A DNA stretch of 64,000 nt from Annulohypoxylon bovei var. microspora (GCA_022836615.1 MU405217.1:186001-250000); one strand, 5' to 3'; positions 1 to 12,956 are shown, counted from the stretch's first letter. Notes: generated by a model not told the origin, from the sequence alone. Translations and numbers: made by a program.

Positions 1-268
1 CACTATACGAAATAGCTACAAAGACGGAGAACAAAACGGCTCCCACTTCTTCCTCCGAAGCCCTCCTCCTCTCCGTCCTTGACCGACTATTCCATCCTCC
101 CTAGGAGTAACCTGGACGTAGACGAACGACACATCATTGGGGCAGGCATCTGTGCCTATTCTTGTGTTTGGGTGGTTCGATAATTATTATTTTTTGGAAT
201 CGCGAAGCTGGCCTGAATATTTATCGAGGATCTCCTGATACCTGACACTCGATACTTGACAAAGGACA
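1..268 (+). promoter_or_regulatory. Upstream region / 5' leader of the PPZ phosphatase gene
   Basis: No coding sequence is visible. The stretch has pyrimidine-rich patches (around 45-75) typical of fungal 5' leaders and ends directly at the phosphatase ATG, whose context is GGACAATGG. I see no clear TATA box. Confidence 0.4.
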
Positions 269-1979
269 ATGGGAAACCAAACGTCGAAAGAAGGAGGCTC
301 CAAGAGCTCTGGCGGCGCATCCTCCGGCGACCGTGCCGAACACCTGCAATCGTATCCTTCCTTTGGAAAGTCGGAAACCAAGGATTCTACCCGCTCCTTC
401 AAAAATCTCCGATCCAAGATACCCGGGGGTGGGAAGACGGATAGCCCGCGAAGCTCGGCGATTATTTCTAATGGAGATACCCTCGACAAGTCAGACGCGG
501 CATCGGTGAAATCTGCGCGCAGCAGTAGATCGAGGACAAGCCGTGCTGACTCACTCGCTTCTCCCTCCTCCCCAACAACACCGGATATAGCAAATTTGCG
601 ACTTGAAGATACGCAACCACCCCCTTCACCTGTTCAATCTGCTTCTATCAGAGCTGGCCACGGCGATATCAACGCCGCTCAAGCTTCTGGTGAGGTCGAT
701 CATGTGTCGGATCAACCACCCTCTGGTGTTGTGAACCCGAACCCACACATTCAGCAGCAGCCTGGAGCACCCATCTTAGTAAAGAAGGAGAATACTATTA
801 ACCCAATTATATCGATGCCCGGGACTTCCTCGAAGGATGACTCGCCTTCTGGAGTTGCTATGAGCGACATCAAGGATATCGACCTTGACGATTTCATTAA
901 GCGACTCCTAGATGCTGCGTACGCTGGGAAGGTAACGAAGAGCGTTTGTCTCAAGAATGCCGAGATTGTCGCCATCTGCCAGAGAGCCCGCGAATGCTTC
1001 CTAACCCAGCCTGCATTGTTAGAGCTTGATGCACCGGTCAAGATTGTCGGCGATGTCCACGGCCAGTACACCGATCTTATTCGTATGTTCGAGATGTGCG
1101 GCTTCCCGCCAAGCGCTAACTACCTCTTTCTTGGCGACTACGTCGACAGGGGCAAGCAGTCTCTAGAGACCATCCTGCTTCTATTGTGCTACAAGCTCAA
1201 GTACCCCGAGAATTTCTTCCTCTTACGAGGAAACCACGAATGCGCTAATGTAACGAGGGTCTATGGGTTTTACGACGAATGCAAACGAAGATGTAACGTA
1301 AAGATTTGGAAGACGTTTATCGACTGTTTTAATACGCTTCCCATTGCCGCTATAGTTGCGGGGAAGATCTTTTGCGTTCACGGCGGGCTGTCTCCAGCAC
1401 TAAGTCATATGGACGATATTCGCAACATTGCTCGTCCTACTGATGTCCCAGACTACGGTCTGCTTAACGACTTGCTCTGGTCTGACCCTGCCGATATGGA
1501 AGCGGACTGGGAGGCCAACGAAAGGGGTGTTAGTTACTGCTTTGGGAAGAAGGTCATCACCGACTTCCTTGCGACCCACGATTTTGATCTTGTCTGCCGG
1601 GCACACATGGTTGTCGAAGACGGGTACGAATTCTTTAACGACAGGGTTTTAGTCACTGTCTTTAGTGCGCCGAACGTAAGAAAAGCTCCCCCATCTACAT
1701 TTTGATCTGTATACTGACGATCTCTTACTAGTATTGCGGCGAATTTGATAATTGGGGAGCTGTTATGTCCGTTTCTTCGGAGCTTTTATGCAGCTTCGAA
1801 CTCCTGAAACCTCTCGATTCTTCTGCGCTCAAGAGCCATATCAAGAAGGGCAGGAATAAACGGAACAACATGTTGAACAGCCCGGTATGTTAGCATGCTT
1901 TTTTTTTGAGGGTGTACCTGAACCGTGGCTGACCTTTCTTCTCTTATAGCCTGCTAGCGTGTATCCCCAGAGTGTGTAG
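269..1979 (+). CDS. PPZ1: PPZ-type serine/threonine protein phosphatase
   Basis: Three exons (269-1675, 1732-1884, 1950-1979) give 529 aa. The protein is a metallophosphatase of the PP1/PPZ class, which in fungi controls ion homeostasis, cell-wall integrity and Hal3-regulated processes. It begins MGNQTSK, a likely N-myristoylation signal as in yeast Ppz1. The first ~200 residues are Ser/Pro-rich and disordered, which separates PPZ from plain PP1. The catalytic part carries GDVHGQ, GDYVDRG and RGNHE, with HGGLSP and SAPNYCGEFDN near the end; the last motif is restored only when the first intron is removed. The C-terminal exon is just nine residues plus a stop. The gene converges on KMT6. The family is secure; the PPZ1 label rests on the N-terminal extension. 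Confidence 0.95.
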
Positions 1980-3643
1980 AGACTCCTCTGAAGGGCCACG
2001 TAAACGAAGGCCCTTTGAGACTATTATATGGACGAATTCATTTCGCGTGGAAACGAAATTGAAAGACCTAAAGTTCTATAGTATGGATCAGACGCATCCT
2101 TAGGCCTGCGGGCCTTCTCTCGCCTCGAACAGTATCACCCTTAGAAGAGAGCTAAGAAGTGCGATGCGCAAGGGAAAGGACCTAGCCTAACGGCAAGTCC
2201 TGACGCCGAAATCGGACTAAACCCGGTCAACCCACCTTCAAGGCAGGCAGATAGAGAGACAGTGCCATGGGAACGAGAGTCGAGGGTGTAGCAATCCTTG
2301 CGAACGAACGAGAAGAGAGCAGACCAGAAACGGTTTCTACTCTGTTATACCAGCGGTCGGAACCAAACAATAAACTAGAGCCCGGGAGGTTATCAGTTGA
2401 CCGGCGATCTTCCACGGGAAAGGGGAACGGGGGTATTTTTTATCTCTCTGCTCCGGTACCTCCAGGAAACAAAGGGAAGGGAAGGCAAGGGAAAGGCGCG
2501 TTACGGGTCCTTCATGTTATCGTGTACAACTACTATCGGGGATTTTTCAGTTGTTAATTACCACGAAGTGAGTATGCCGCTTGCTTGCTTGTTTTTGGGC
2601 AGGCTCCACGGCCGCTTTTTTCGTCCGTCTGCGTGGATGGATTGATCGGGCTATGGGCTATATCGCGAGTACTACTAGCTAGGTAGCTAACGAAATAATT
2701 ATGTGGCTTTTTTCTGATATGAAGTATTTGCGAGGGTGGCGTGAGTTTGTGATGTGAAGCGATGTAGACCTGTTGAAGTGGTTTTCGTGTAGTAGTTCTG
2801 GTTCCCCAAGGTACCTACGTAGTATCAAGTCGGAGTGCAACTTCAAGGAGGGAGGGTGATGTCTCTTTTATACAGCACACACCCACCTTGCCGAGTTCCG
2901 GAGAACCAGCTACCAAGTCCCCCTCGTCATGCTTGGCTATTGTTCACCGTGGCCTCCTACACGAAACATGGCCAATGGAGCTCGAGTCGGGCACCGAGAC
3001 ACGATTCATCCGTACAGCCAACCCCTCGCCCCCCTCATGTCTCTTCTTCGTATGCTATTGCTTGGCTTGGGGTAGGGTTGAAGAGCTACGGAAAGTCGGG
3101 GATATGGGTTTGATGGGAGGGAGGGAGGGAAGTACATACTCTTGCCTTTTGCTGTGTATCACACCCTATATCTACATCTGTATTTACGGCATTGAAAAGG
3201 GACAAGAATCTGGTGTTCATAGAAGGACCGATAAAAGAATAGGGGGGGAGGGGGAGTTGATATTACGAGACTACAGGTACATAGAGAGACAAGTGTAGGT
3301 AGGTATTGGATAGACGAATCAACGTCTATAAATCAACTACGATACTAAATTGCCCTGAACAACAGCAAGGTATCTAAAGTAGGTAGTTTGGTGTAATAAA
3401 AACGCATCATTGAATTAACGCACACACCAGCCAGCCAGCTCCTAAAGTCGCCGATAGGTGGCTAAGTGGCTAACTAGCGGTAGACAGATTATCCCAGCAT
3501 GCCCTATACTATGCAGCAGGTTCCGTGACGCCATTTTCTGCCCCGTGTTTCTCGTATGGTACAGGTTTGAAGTTTGAAGTTGCAGGGTTATGTAGATTAT
3601 TACTTGCTAGCAAGAGCTCGACACCTAGAAAGACCTAGGCTAC
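1980..3643. other. Intergenic region between convergent genes, no gene seen
   Basis: This holds the 3' flanks of PPZ1 and KMT6. It contains G-rich runs (around 2860-2870, 3116-3130 and 3241-3256) and short frames without codon bias or splice support. I see no gene, repeat family or RNA here. Confidence 0.5.
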
Positions 3644-6600
3644 CTAGTCGTTGAACTTCGTTGGCCGTATCAGCTTCCGCCTCGGCCTCGAGCGATCTAT
3701 CGGCAGGCCGTCCTCGTCTTCACTATCGTCGCTGACGCCGCCCTGGTGTCTCACACCGTTGCTATCAACCCAGCTGTTCCCGTTGTACTCATCGTCGCCA
3801 CTAGCGGCTTTTCGCACACGTTCCCTCCTGGATATCGGGCGCGCGTCAGAGTCCGAGAGATCGCGCGCCAGGTCCTCCATCTCGGAGCCGGGTGTCGAGA
3901 GTGGACTAGACTCCTGATCGTTAATCTGGCGCCGGGTGCGCACGCGGGACGGCGTGTCCTCGCCGGCAGCCGAGTCCGAGTCTAGCTCGAGCCGCGCTTC
4001 CGTGTGTCCGAAACGCTTAACGCCTTGGGCACTACCCGACGCGCCGCTCGGAGGGGGGTTTTGCGCGCCCCCTATGACCACCGTGTCTCCTTGGCGTCTT
4101 TCCGCAAGTTGCCTGGCCCTCTCCTCTCTCTCTTTGTTCGACGGCCTTCCTCGCTTTTTAGGCGTAGTTACTACAGGCTTGCGCTCTACCACCAGAGCAT
4201 CGTCGATCTCGTCGAGGGTGGCATCGTCAAGGATTCGCCGCGGTGGCTTCCGTTGACGTTTCGGCGTAATGTTAGATTCGTCATCTTCGTTCGAGGCCTG
4301 TTTTGTTTTTCGGCGCTTAGACGGAGCAGCTGGGAAGCCCTTCCTTGCTCTCGGAGCTCCTAATCGTTTCCTAAAACGCGATGGCTTCCGAGCGGGTGAC
4401 GCTTCGCCAACATCAACCATTACACCGCCTTGAGAATCAGACCCAGGGCGGTACTCACCCTCGTCAGAGTCTTCGTCGTCAGCGATAGCACGTTTACGCT
4501 TTCGTGGTTTGGTGATATCTATGTCGGGAAACGGTTCTTCTGAGGGTTCGAGACCATCATCGTCATCTTCTGGATCCGACTCGACTGTAGCAAATGTCTT
4601 TTTCTTTGGTTTGCGTCCTGGCTTTCGTCCTGGCTTCCGACCCGGTTTGCGACCGGGCTTCTTCCTCACCTTTTCCCCATCCTGCGCCGTTTTGCGGGCC
4701 TGCTCTTTAGCTTTGCGTCGTTTCTTCTCGTCCTTCTCTTCCTGCAGAAGTTTCTTGGTGAGATTCGGGAAGTTCTCGCCATAATGGAAGAATAGTTCCT
4801 CTCCGGCCTTAATATCGCGCAGAGAAGAGAATTTGATGCGATACTCGCCATTCACATAGAGAATCCGAGGCGTGACATTGCAGTTGCTTTCTTGGTGATT
4901 GATGTAACGACTGAGGTTGCCGTATATGGCGGCGTCTACCCAGATGCCCTCCTGCTCTAACAGGGTAAAAAGGTACGATGAGTTGGATGATTCGTCAAAT
5001 ACGTCTCCGCGACGTGCCTCGCGGCGGACTCCTTCGTCTTGACTGATAAGTTCACCAACATACTCGATGACGAATTCGTCTTGAGCAATATCCTCGGTCG
5101 AGAAGAGCCCGTAGCCGGCAATCTTAGACTTTCCAAGCATGAGCGACTTCGACTTACCTCGCTGCAGCGCGCAGTTTTGGCATCCTGTAGCATGCATAAA
5201 ATCATTATCTGCGTTTACCGGGTGGGCTCTGTCGGATGCGCCACAACTTCCACACAGAGCGGGGTCGCATTCGCGATTCAGCTGTACACAGATACAAGGC
5301 CGGTCTTTTTGCCTGGAGACGCACGTCTTCCCTTGAGAGTGACAGGCACAGCCGGTAAACTTGTTAGCACAAATCGATGATGTGCATCGACAGAAGCGCT
5401 CGCACATGATATGGTTCTGGACGCATCCACAGTTCTTGGACGTACAAGGTCCTTCGTGGCTGCATGGATCGAAAAAGTCTTTTCTCTGATGCTCGTGAGT
5501 GTTGGTATGTTCTTGCCAGTCCCCTATGAGCATCTTCCTCTTCCTATCATACCAGGGCAACGGTTTAACCTGAATAGGTTGTTGAGGGGACGCGCTGATA
5601 ATAGGCCTCGGGAGTTCGAGTTTTTCGAGCTGGCGGTTAACATCCCAGCAAGGTCTTCCAGTAGCCACTGCAGTGGCACATTGTATAGGAATGCTGGTAT
5701 TGCTTAATGTTGAAATGAATGATCTGAGGACCATTATCTCGCTGTCGGACCATCCTTTAGCTCGTGTTCCCGGTCGTATAGTCAAGTAGCAGTCCTCGCC
5801 GCAAGGCTTTTTTTTCTTAGAAGGCGTGAGAGAGCTATCCTCGCTCCTTTCTCTGGGCTTCTGCGTAAGTTGCTGGCGAATCATAGGCGACAAACCACCG
5901 ATTACTTCGATAGAGAAGCGTTTCCGCTCATTATCAACACCATATTCGCCATGCTCGCAGGAATGACTAGTGCATACTAAGCAACCAAGCAGCGCATATG
6001 TTTCTAGGAAAGATTCGACCGTCGTCTGCTCTTCCGCAACTTTAGTCTGGCTGGGAGTTTCCTTCATCCATTTCTTAGAATCGACGATGGTATCGACCGA
6101 CTTATCTAGTAAGAGAACGTCGCGAAGAGGTACAGCCCGTTCACGTAGAGCTGGAGAATTGAATACTCGATCGAATGCTTCTGTAAAGATTCTTACTGCT
6201 TTGGCTGATCGTGGAGACCCAGGCTCATCGGTATACGAGTTCAAAATACTCGACTTTTGCTGAGGGGTGACATTGTCACCTTGACTCGCCATATAACGGA
6301 TTAGTGTAGTCTTGGTGCAGTTTTCAATGGCAAGTCTGTCCAGCCAAGAATCGAGATATAGAAGTAGAGTAGTGGCACGCTCCTTTCTAATAGTTTTAGT
6401 CACCTTCTGGTGCCTGCTGAGTGTAGCAAAGCCGGAAGTCTTGTCCATGCTCTCTAAATTTTCAAGCCAACAGCGATAGACACCTTCCTCATTATCCGCA
6501 AGATCTCGCAAATGAGGAACATAGGTTAGCATAGTATTGGGGGAGAGGATATTCTTCTTAATCTCGACATGATGGAAGCTGTAAGAAGGGACCATCTCGA

Positions 6601-7376
6601 CATTAGTCTTGATGCAGATAACGTGATGAAGTTCACGTTTTTCTTGCTTTCCGGATCTACCTTGGCCTACTTGCTATACCTTCGTTAGTTGAAAACTCCT
6701 TTTGTAACCTACAGCATACTCAGGTTGATGTGTTCAAGAGACAAACCTTAGTTTTAATTCTCATCGTATCTGATGACTTCCCTGAAGCTTCCACTGGGGT
6801 CCGCTTCATATCGGCAAACCAATCTTTCTTGCTAGTGAACTTTTGCACAGGTGCCTCCTTCTTCCAAGCCATGTGAATCAAGCGTGCGGTAAGATTGGCC
6901 CCGTCTGTACCGATCTCGTCTGAGAAGCTCCGTAGAGTTTCCTCGACCTTGTCGATGTTCCACTCGAGCTTCCTTGGAGTATGGTGCTTGGGTGTTCGTT
7001 GGACCGAGGATTGGCGGTGATGAGATGACGGGGGGGTTGCATCTGGAGCAGTCCTGGAGCTACCAGTCGATCTAACCGGTAGTGAGGCCATCTTCCCATC
7101 CTGACTGGCAGGGTTTGATGCATAATCTTTTATTGGTCTAGGTGGTGTTGCGGCACGGATAGAAGTAGAGTCCTCCTTAAAAAATGCTGCTTGCAGATCT
7201 GAAGATTGTTGAGGGCTAGTAAGTTTGCGGGTGCGTGATCCCGACTGAGATAGTGTTTGAGATTGAGATTGTGACTGCGATTGTGACTGCATACTCCTTC
7301 TAGGTGTATTGTCCAAGGCATTTGAATCTTCAGAGTCAGACACGACGGCAGTTAAATCAATATGGTTCCTCGACAT
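3644..7376 (-). CDS. KMT6: Polycomb histone H3 lysine-27 methyltransferase (EZH2/KMT6)
   Basis: Two exons on the minus strand (7376-6747 and 6673-3644) encode about 1219 aa. The protein should be the catalytic subunit of PRC2, which writes facultative heterochromatin in the nucleus. In order it shows a disordered N-terminus with Ser-Gln repeats, the EZH-type segment VEIKKNILSPNTM, a SANT-like stretch (~residue 524), a cysteine-rich CXC/pre-SET domain (~610-690) and a SET domain (~727-845). The SET domain has IAGYGLF, SRYINHQESNC and GEELFFHYG. After the SET domain there is a basic tail of ~375 residues with a GRKP repeat; in animal EZH2 the SET domain ends the protein. I start at ATG 7376 because the frame upstream opens with GTG, not ATG. 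The intron (6674-6746) has a CTAAC branch site. Confidence 0.93.
4608..4668 (-). repeat. Tandem GRKP-coding repeat in KMT6
   Basis: About four consecutive 12-nt units code for GRKP on the minus strand, followed by a lysine run. The encoded block resembles stacked AT-hook cores and lies C-terminal to the SET domain. Confidence 0.8.
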
Positions 7377-9029
7377 TGCGCCAATGCGGCTGCCGCTAGG
7401 GCGCACACCGTTAAAGTCTAATTCAGTGCACTCCTGCCGCCCTTGCCGCTCTTGCTCTCGTCCTTGAATCTACCAAGGATGCGATTGTAGTACACCCATT
7501 TTTTCAACATAGACCAGATCTCAGATAGCTTCAAGTGCAGTGAAGAAAGTTAAAGATAGTCGCGATGGTGGCAATTCTGCTCGACGCGCCAGAGATGTGG
7601 ACGCGTTCCTAACAACCTTGATGAACCCCTTAAAATTAATCGTTTAAGAATCTACGATAAAATTAGTATGGCAACCATTTAGAGCTAAAGTAAGACGAAC
7701 CAACGAATGAAGAATACTTATGTAATTATTATGAAGAAATATTATAAGGCAAGTCGCGCAGATGCTTCAACGAATACAATTTAATGTGAATATTAACTTT
7801 TAAGTGACGCGTTGATGAGATGAGGCGATACGAGATGACCCGAGATGAATTTCCTTATCTAATCAGTGGAATAGGAGGGTGGCTGCTTCTGTGGCTACGG
7901 TAACACATGCTCCACTCTACCTAACATATGATGTGTCTGTTGACTTCCTAGGAAGTCAAGGTTGCACTAAATAACCCAGGCAATTATCGATAGATACATG
8001 ACATTCAACGCTGTCGTTTTCTAGTTCTCGGTCAAACTGAATTATTCTATTCATTCACCTAGGTAGTGTTAAACATTTATAGTCCCCTAGTTGCCAATTC
8101 TCTTTCTAATTTGATAGCAATGGCCATACATAACCATACGTACCTATATTACCATACGTACCTATATTACAAGAAGATAGTCTCATGATTGTTCTCTTCC
8201 TGGCATTTAGACTTTTCTTGAGTCAAGCAATAGTAGACGGGTTTCCAAGGTTGCTTTAAGAGCGCAGCTAGTTACCTAGTTAAGAGCTAATATGGACGAA
8301 TGCAACATGTAAATGGCTATTGAAGTGGAAACACACCGAAAGTACCTAAGTACATATGTATTTGAAGACGACATCAATTGATCTTCTAATCTTCTAAGAC
8401 TTGAATGTCTTTGCTAAAGAGAAGGATCGACACTAGTAGCACGCTACCCGCTTAGGTCAATTGTCATATTAGGACTAGCCTCGCCCTATTGAAAACTAAA
8501 GGACTACAATTCGATAGCGATGACGTAGACACAGAAAGGAACCAGCTTTATTTCTTTTGTTTCCACTTTTTGATTGTCAGAGCTTCTAACAGCCCAACCC
8601 GCTACAACCCGCCCCGAAAAACCCCATGCCCATCTCTTCACCCATGGGGCCATCATCTCCATCTTCCGTTTCTTAAATAGAAAATAAGAAAAAGGTTGTG
8701 TACCTTACGTATGCGATCGTCCCAATCCGTCCACCTTTATTAACTTCCCTCCACTTTCTCGACTCGACAACGTACAAAGCTTTTAGTATTCACAATTTGC
8801 TACCTCTACCTTTACGTTTACCTCTACCTCTACCAGTAATCTCAGTAATCTCTACTTACTCTTTATACGTCTGCCTAAAGCGAAACAAGCCCAAAGTTAC
8901 CGAGGCCTCTCGATTATCTCTTATTCCAGTGCTCCATTCCGTACAGCATCCGAACTATTGTTTCCCAGCCTCTATCCACGTCACGTCATTGTAACAATCT
9001 TACGATTCATCGCCAATTCACCTCCCACG
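7377..9029. promoter_or_regulatory. Divergent promoter region of KMT6 and PIL1
   Basis: A 1.65-kb region separates the two divergent starts. It contains an exact 18-bp tandem duplication (8133-8168) and a pyrimidine-rich leader with TACC-rich repeats (8800-8840) before PIL1. I see no supported gene; the 63-98-codon frames at 8489-8994 look like noise. Confidence 0.5.
8133..8168. repeat. Perfect 18-bp tandem duplication
   Basis: The unit ACCATACGTACCTATATT occurs twice without a gap or mismatch. It is probably a replication-slippage product in the promoter interval. Confidence 0.9.
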
Positions 9030-10360
9030 ATGCATCGAACATATTCTATGCGCCAGACTCGGGCGCCTACTGCTTCTCAGATCCAAGTAAAGACTCATTG
9101 CTTTGTTCAATGCGCTTCATGACACACAGCTAACCTCGTCGATTCCAGAACCCCCCTCCCCCACCATCGACTACCAAGTCTGGCAGACTATTTGGAAGGG
9201 GCGGATTTGGTAAGTTGCCCAAGACTTCCCCAACATACAGTCACCTTTTAGATTACTTTCTCAGGTATCACTATGAGGTCCTATAGGCTGACAAGAATGC
9301 TAGGACATGCACTCCGTCGCAATGCTGCTGGCGCCTTCGGGCCCGACCTTGCCAAGAAGCTGACCCAACTTGTTAAGATGGAGAAGAATGTGATGCGAAG
9401 CTTGGAGCTCGTCGCGAAGGAGCGCATGGAGGTCGCTGTATGTAACGCTATCTACAGCGCGAGATGACAATTTGCTAACATGTCTATCTAGCAACAACTG
9501 TCTCTCTGGGGCGAGGCCGCTGACGAGGATGTTTCTGACGTCACTGACAAGCTTGGTGTACTCATCTACGAAATTGGCGAACTCGAAGATCAGTATGTCG
9601 ATCGCTATGACCAGTACCGAGTCACTATGAAAAGTATCAGAAACATCGAGGCATCGGTACAGCCTAGTCGAGATCGTGAGTATTTCTAGGCAACGAACCA
9701 TCTGGCCCACCAACTAATACCAAGACAGGCAAACAGAAAATCGCCGACCAGATCGCTCAACTCAAATACAAGGAGCCCAACTCGCCCAAGATCGTCGTCC
9801 TCGAACAGGAACTAGTTCGCGCCGAAGCCGAATCTCTCGTTGCCGAAGCCCAGCTATCTAACATCACCCGCGAGAAGCTAAAGTCCGCCTATGCGTACCA
9901 GTTCGACGCTTTGCAGGAACACTGCGAGAAGGTCGCGATTATTGCCGGATACGGAAAACATTTACTAGAGTTGATCGATGATACCCCCGTGACTCCCGGC
10001 GAAACCCGCGCCGCTTACGACGGCTACGAAGCTAGCAAGGCTATCATTCAGGACTGCGAAGATGCGCTGACTAACTGGGTGTCATCGAACGCGTCCGTGA
10101 ACCCGAAGCTATCCACGAGAGCTCGCACTCTGTCGACGAGACGTCGTAACAACATCAAGGCCCGATCAGAAGGTCTAGACCTGTCAGGTCAGGATGCACC
10201 GCTTAACGATCGCGAATCCTGGGTTGCTGCCGGCGAACATAAGAATCACGAGTACGAAGAGGAAGAGCTGGAAGAGGACGAGCAGGCCCATTCCGTATTA
10301 GACTCTGAGACTGGGTTAAACGGCGAGCACCGAGGCCGAGCGACAGAGATGACAGCTTAG
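9030..10360 (+). CDS. PIL1: Eisosome core component PIL1/LSP1 (BAR domain)
   Basis: Five exons (9030-9086, 9149-9209, 9304-9437, 9492-9675, 9729-10360) give 355 aa. PIL1 is a BAR-domain protein that polymerises under the plasma membrane to form eisosomes. The start MHRTYSMRQTRAPTASQIQ and the segments AAGAFGPDLAKKL, VKMEKNVMRSLELVAKERM, ELEDQYVDRYDQYR and NIEASVQPSRDR are typical of the family. The BAR domain fills roughly residues 45-275, followed by an acidic tail. The acceptor at 9303 gives GRGGFGHALRRN, which fits the family best. An earlier in-frame acceptor at 9264 would insert 13 residues. The 57-nt first exon is too short to find without homology. Confidence 0.95.
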
Positions 10361-11657
10361 GCGGCTTGATCGCCTTTGGTTGCTAATGGCAGCCTATTAT
10401 TAATGTCTAATACGAGAAAATTCGCGGTAGCTATGGGGAAGTCTAGTATGCCCCTCGGGGCGTACAATTTTTGTTTTCAAGGAGTTCTTGAGATTTAGTC
10501 TCGGGGGTTCTTGAGCACCGGTTGTCTCGGATGAAACGACAGGATGGACGACCGGACTGGCGACGGACGGACGTACATGATCTTGGTGGCGTGGAAGCGG
10601 GAAGGGCTTTCACGAGATAAACAATAGGAGAGGTGGTCTTGCGTTCTTCCGAACAACCGAACAACAAATGTTTTTCTTGTACTTATAGTGGCAAAAGAGT
10701 ATTTTTTTGGCGTCTTGTCAGGGACGATATACGAAATGAGCTTTAGGAAAGAGAAACGAAGCAGTTCTAACCTTTTTTTTTTTTTTGCCTTGTCTTGATG
10801 TCGTGACATTATTGATTCTTGAGTGGACGATCTTTCTATTTCTGCTTGACCTGCAACAATAAGTGCCATTTTCCAAGGAGAGGTCAAGTATAGAATCATG
10901 GCTAAGAAAGCAATCTAAATTATTAGGTACTCTTTACATCTATACAATACTCAATTCCTACTAAAAGCTACATCGAAAACTCGTGCCTTCCCCTTCCATA
11001 CCGCTCACCACGAATATTTTCATCAACTACCCTCAGCCTACCTTTCTAAATGAAATAAATGACCAACGAACGACGCCTAACATACCTACCTACCTTCTTT
11101 CCCTACTCCATTCTCCTTTCCAATTTCCCAATTCTTTTTCCTTGTCTCCTCGCTGCTATTATTTATCGCCCCTCAAGACAAAGATGTATCTAAAAAATAA
11201 AAATAAAAATCTCTTTACACGAAGTCTTTCATCGAACATGGCTTGTAAATTAACAGGATCTTATACTCAAGCTTCAGACGAGACTGGTCTGATCAGGGAA
11301 CTCGACATCGATAGATCTGCTAACGGGCATACTAGGTATGGGTTCCGGCTATCATCATTGGACTTCGGTCTTAGCAACTCATCCACAATCTATCCTATCA
11401 AACATAGGAGAGGCTAAGATTCAGTTATCTAGAAAACAATAAGCGATTCTCAAATTAGAATTAAGCATCATCATCAGCGGTAGCAAGCTACCTAGCTTAT
11501 CTCATAACCCATTTCATACCATACCATACCACATAATACTTAGCGTTAAGGTCTCCCCCTTTTCTCTTCTTCTCTCATTCTCTCCTGATCCATCATAATT
11601 CTCTTAAAACCGGCCAGGTTCCTACCTAGGCAAGTACCTATCTACCCAACCCTCGCC
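10361..11657. other. Intergenic region, no gene seen
   Basis: This is the 3' flank of PIL1 and of the GH43 gene, which converge here. It holds poly-A/T runs (around 10770-10785 and 11190-11212). A 144-codon frame at 10983-11417 has no recognisable domain or biased codon use. I support no feature here. Confidence 0.5.
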
Positions 11658-12956
11658 CTAACAACTCCCCAGCAACGTTCTCAAGTTTTTCTCGCTGGCC
11701 GCCTCCGCCTTGCTCTTCGCACTCATCCCTAGTCTCAGCTTCATACGCTTGACCAGTCCTCCGTCATGCTTCTGCATAGCTAAGCCCAGGGGCCTCCCCA
11801 TATACGGACCGTCCTCCGTGAACGCGACTCTCTGCGCCCTAGCCCTCCTATGATCCCACCCGTCAGTCGGGCTATCCGTGGCGTGGTAGATAGCCACGAC
11901 CTGATCTCCCAGTGTGATAAACGAGCCGTGGCCCGGACCATACGGACCCGGACCGTGTCTCCGCGCTTGCACAAGCGGCTCCTCGCTCTTGCGCCACGAC
12001 GCCGGATCCAGCGGGTCACCGCCCGCGTACTTGAGGAGTCCCATCTTGTACTCGTGAGTCCAGCTACCACCGCAGCTAAAAACTAGGCCTTGCCAGGCGA
12101 TGCCGCCCTCGGGCGACCGCAAGAATTGCGGACCCTCGTTAATACCATGGTCTGTGCCGTTACCCTCGCGCGTGATCTCCCAATCGTGCTGCGGGGCGGA
12201 TATCACGATGGCGGGGCTGGCCGCGCTCGTCGGGTCGGAGAGCTTCACGATGAACAGCTGCTGTATGAGATCCGAGTGGTCTTGGTTGTCGAGAGGCCAG
12301 CCCGAGTACACAAAGTACAGTTCCCCATTCAGCTCAAAGACGGTACCGTCGATGGCCCAGTGGTCCTGCATGGCGTGAATACGGCCCAAGAATTCCCATT
12401 GCCCCCGGCACGGGTCTTCAGACGCGGGAGGACCGCCTAGTACGTACATTCGGTGGCTCTTGTTCCCTTGGGCCGGGTTTGCGGCGGCGTAATAGACATA
12501 CCATCGGCCGCGTAGAGCGTGTAACTCAGGGGCCCATAGATCGGCTGAGTGGTCAGTGCCCTGTGGCGGGGTCCTGAGTAACGAGTCAGTACCATAGCTT
12601 AGGAGGTGCCCATGAGATAAGGTATCTCTTTAGAGGCCAACAATACCAAACTACATGTCTATCCGCGGAACTCTCTATATCAACCAAGCTGCGGGAAGAC
12701 CATATCTCAACCCTATTCCCGGTAGTGAAGGTCTAAGCATAATTAGCCTATTGATTAAGGTATGGAGATGGTGGCGGCTTACGAAGTAGTAGCGTCCCCT
12801 GAAGACGGTGACGAAGGGATCCGGAGTACCTATGGAGGTGATGGTGAGGGCTGAATTATCGTATTGCATGGCTGCAGCAGGACCTCCTAACAACAAGAGC
12901 GAGGTTAACGCGCGGCTCACACCCGTTAAGGCCTGCTTCAATAAGATATACAGCAT
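11658..12956 (-). CDS. Secreted glycoside hydrolase family 43 protein
   Basis: Three exons on the minus strand (12956-12783, 12732-12647, 12573-11658) give 391 aa. GH43 enzymes are five-bladed beta-propeller arabinofuranosidases/xylosidases acting on plant hemicellulose outside the cell. A hydrophobic N-terminus ending at GGPAAA suggests a signal peptide. The three expected acidic residues are visible: Asp in TPDPFV (base), Asp in WAIDGTVFE (pKa modulator) and Glu in GINEGPQFL (acid). Splicing also restores TFTTGNRVEIW and WAPELHALRGRWYVYYAA, both family hallmarks. The 86-nt middle exon is supported by exact phase on both sides. I cannot assign substrate or subfamily from sequence alone. Confidence 0.9.

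Noticed and set aside
7377..7406. Upstream extension of the KMT6 frame
   Set aside because: It begins with GTG; the first ATG in frame is at 7376.
11850..12440. Long open frames antisense to the GH43 gene
   Set aside because: They mirror a spliced, domain-complete gene and have no motifs; a shadow of high-GC codon use.
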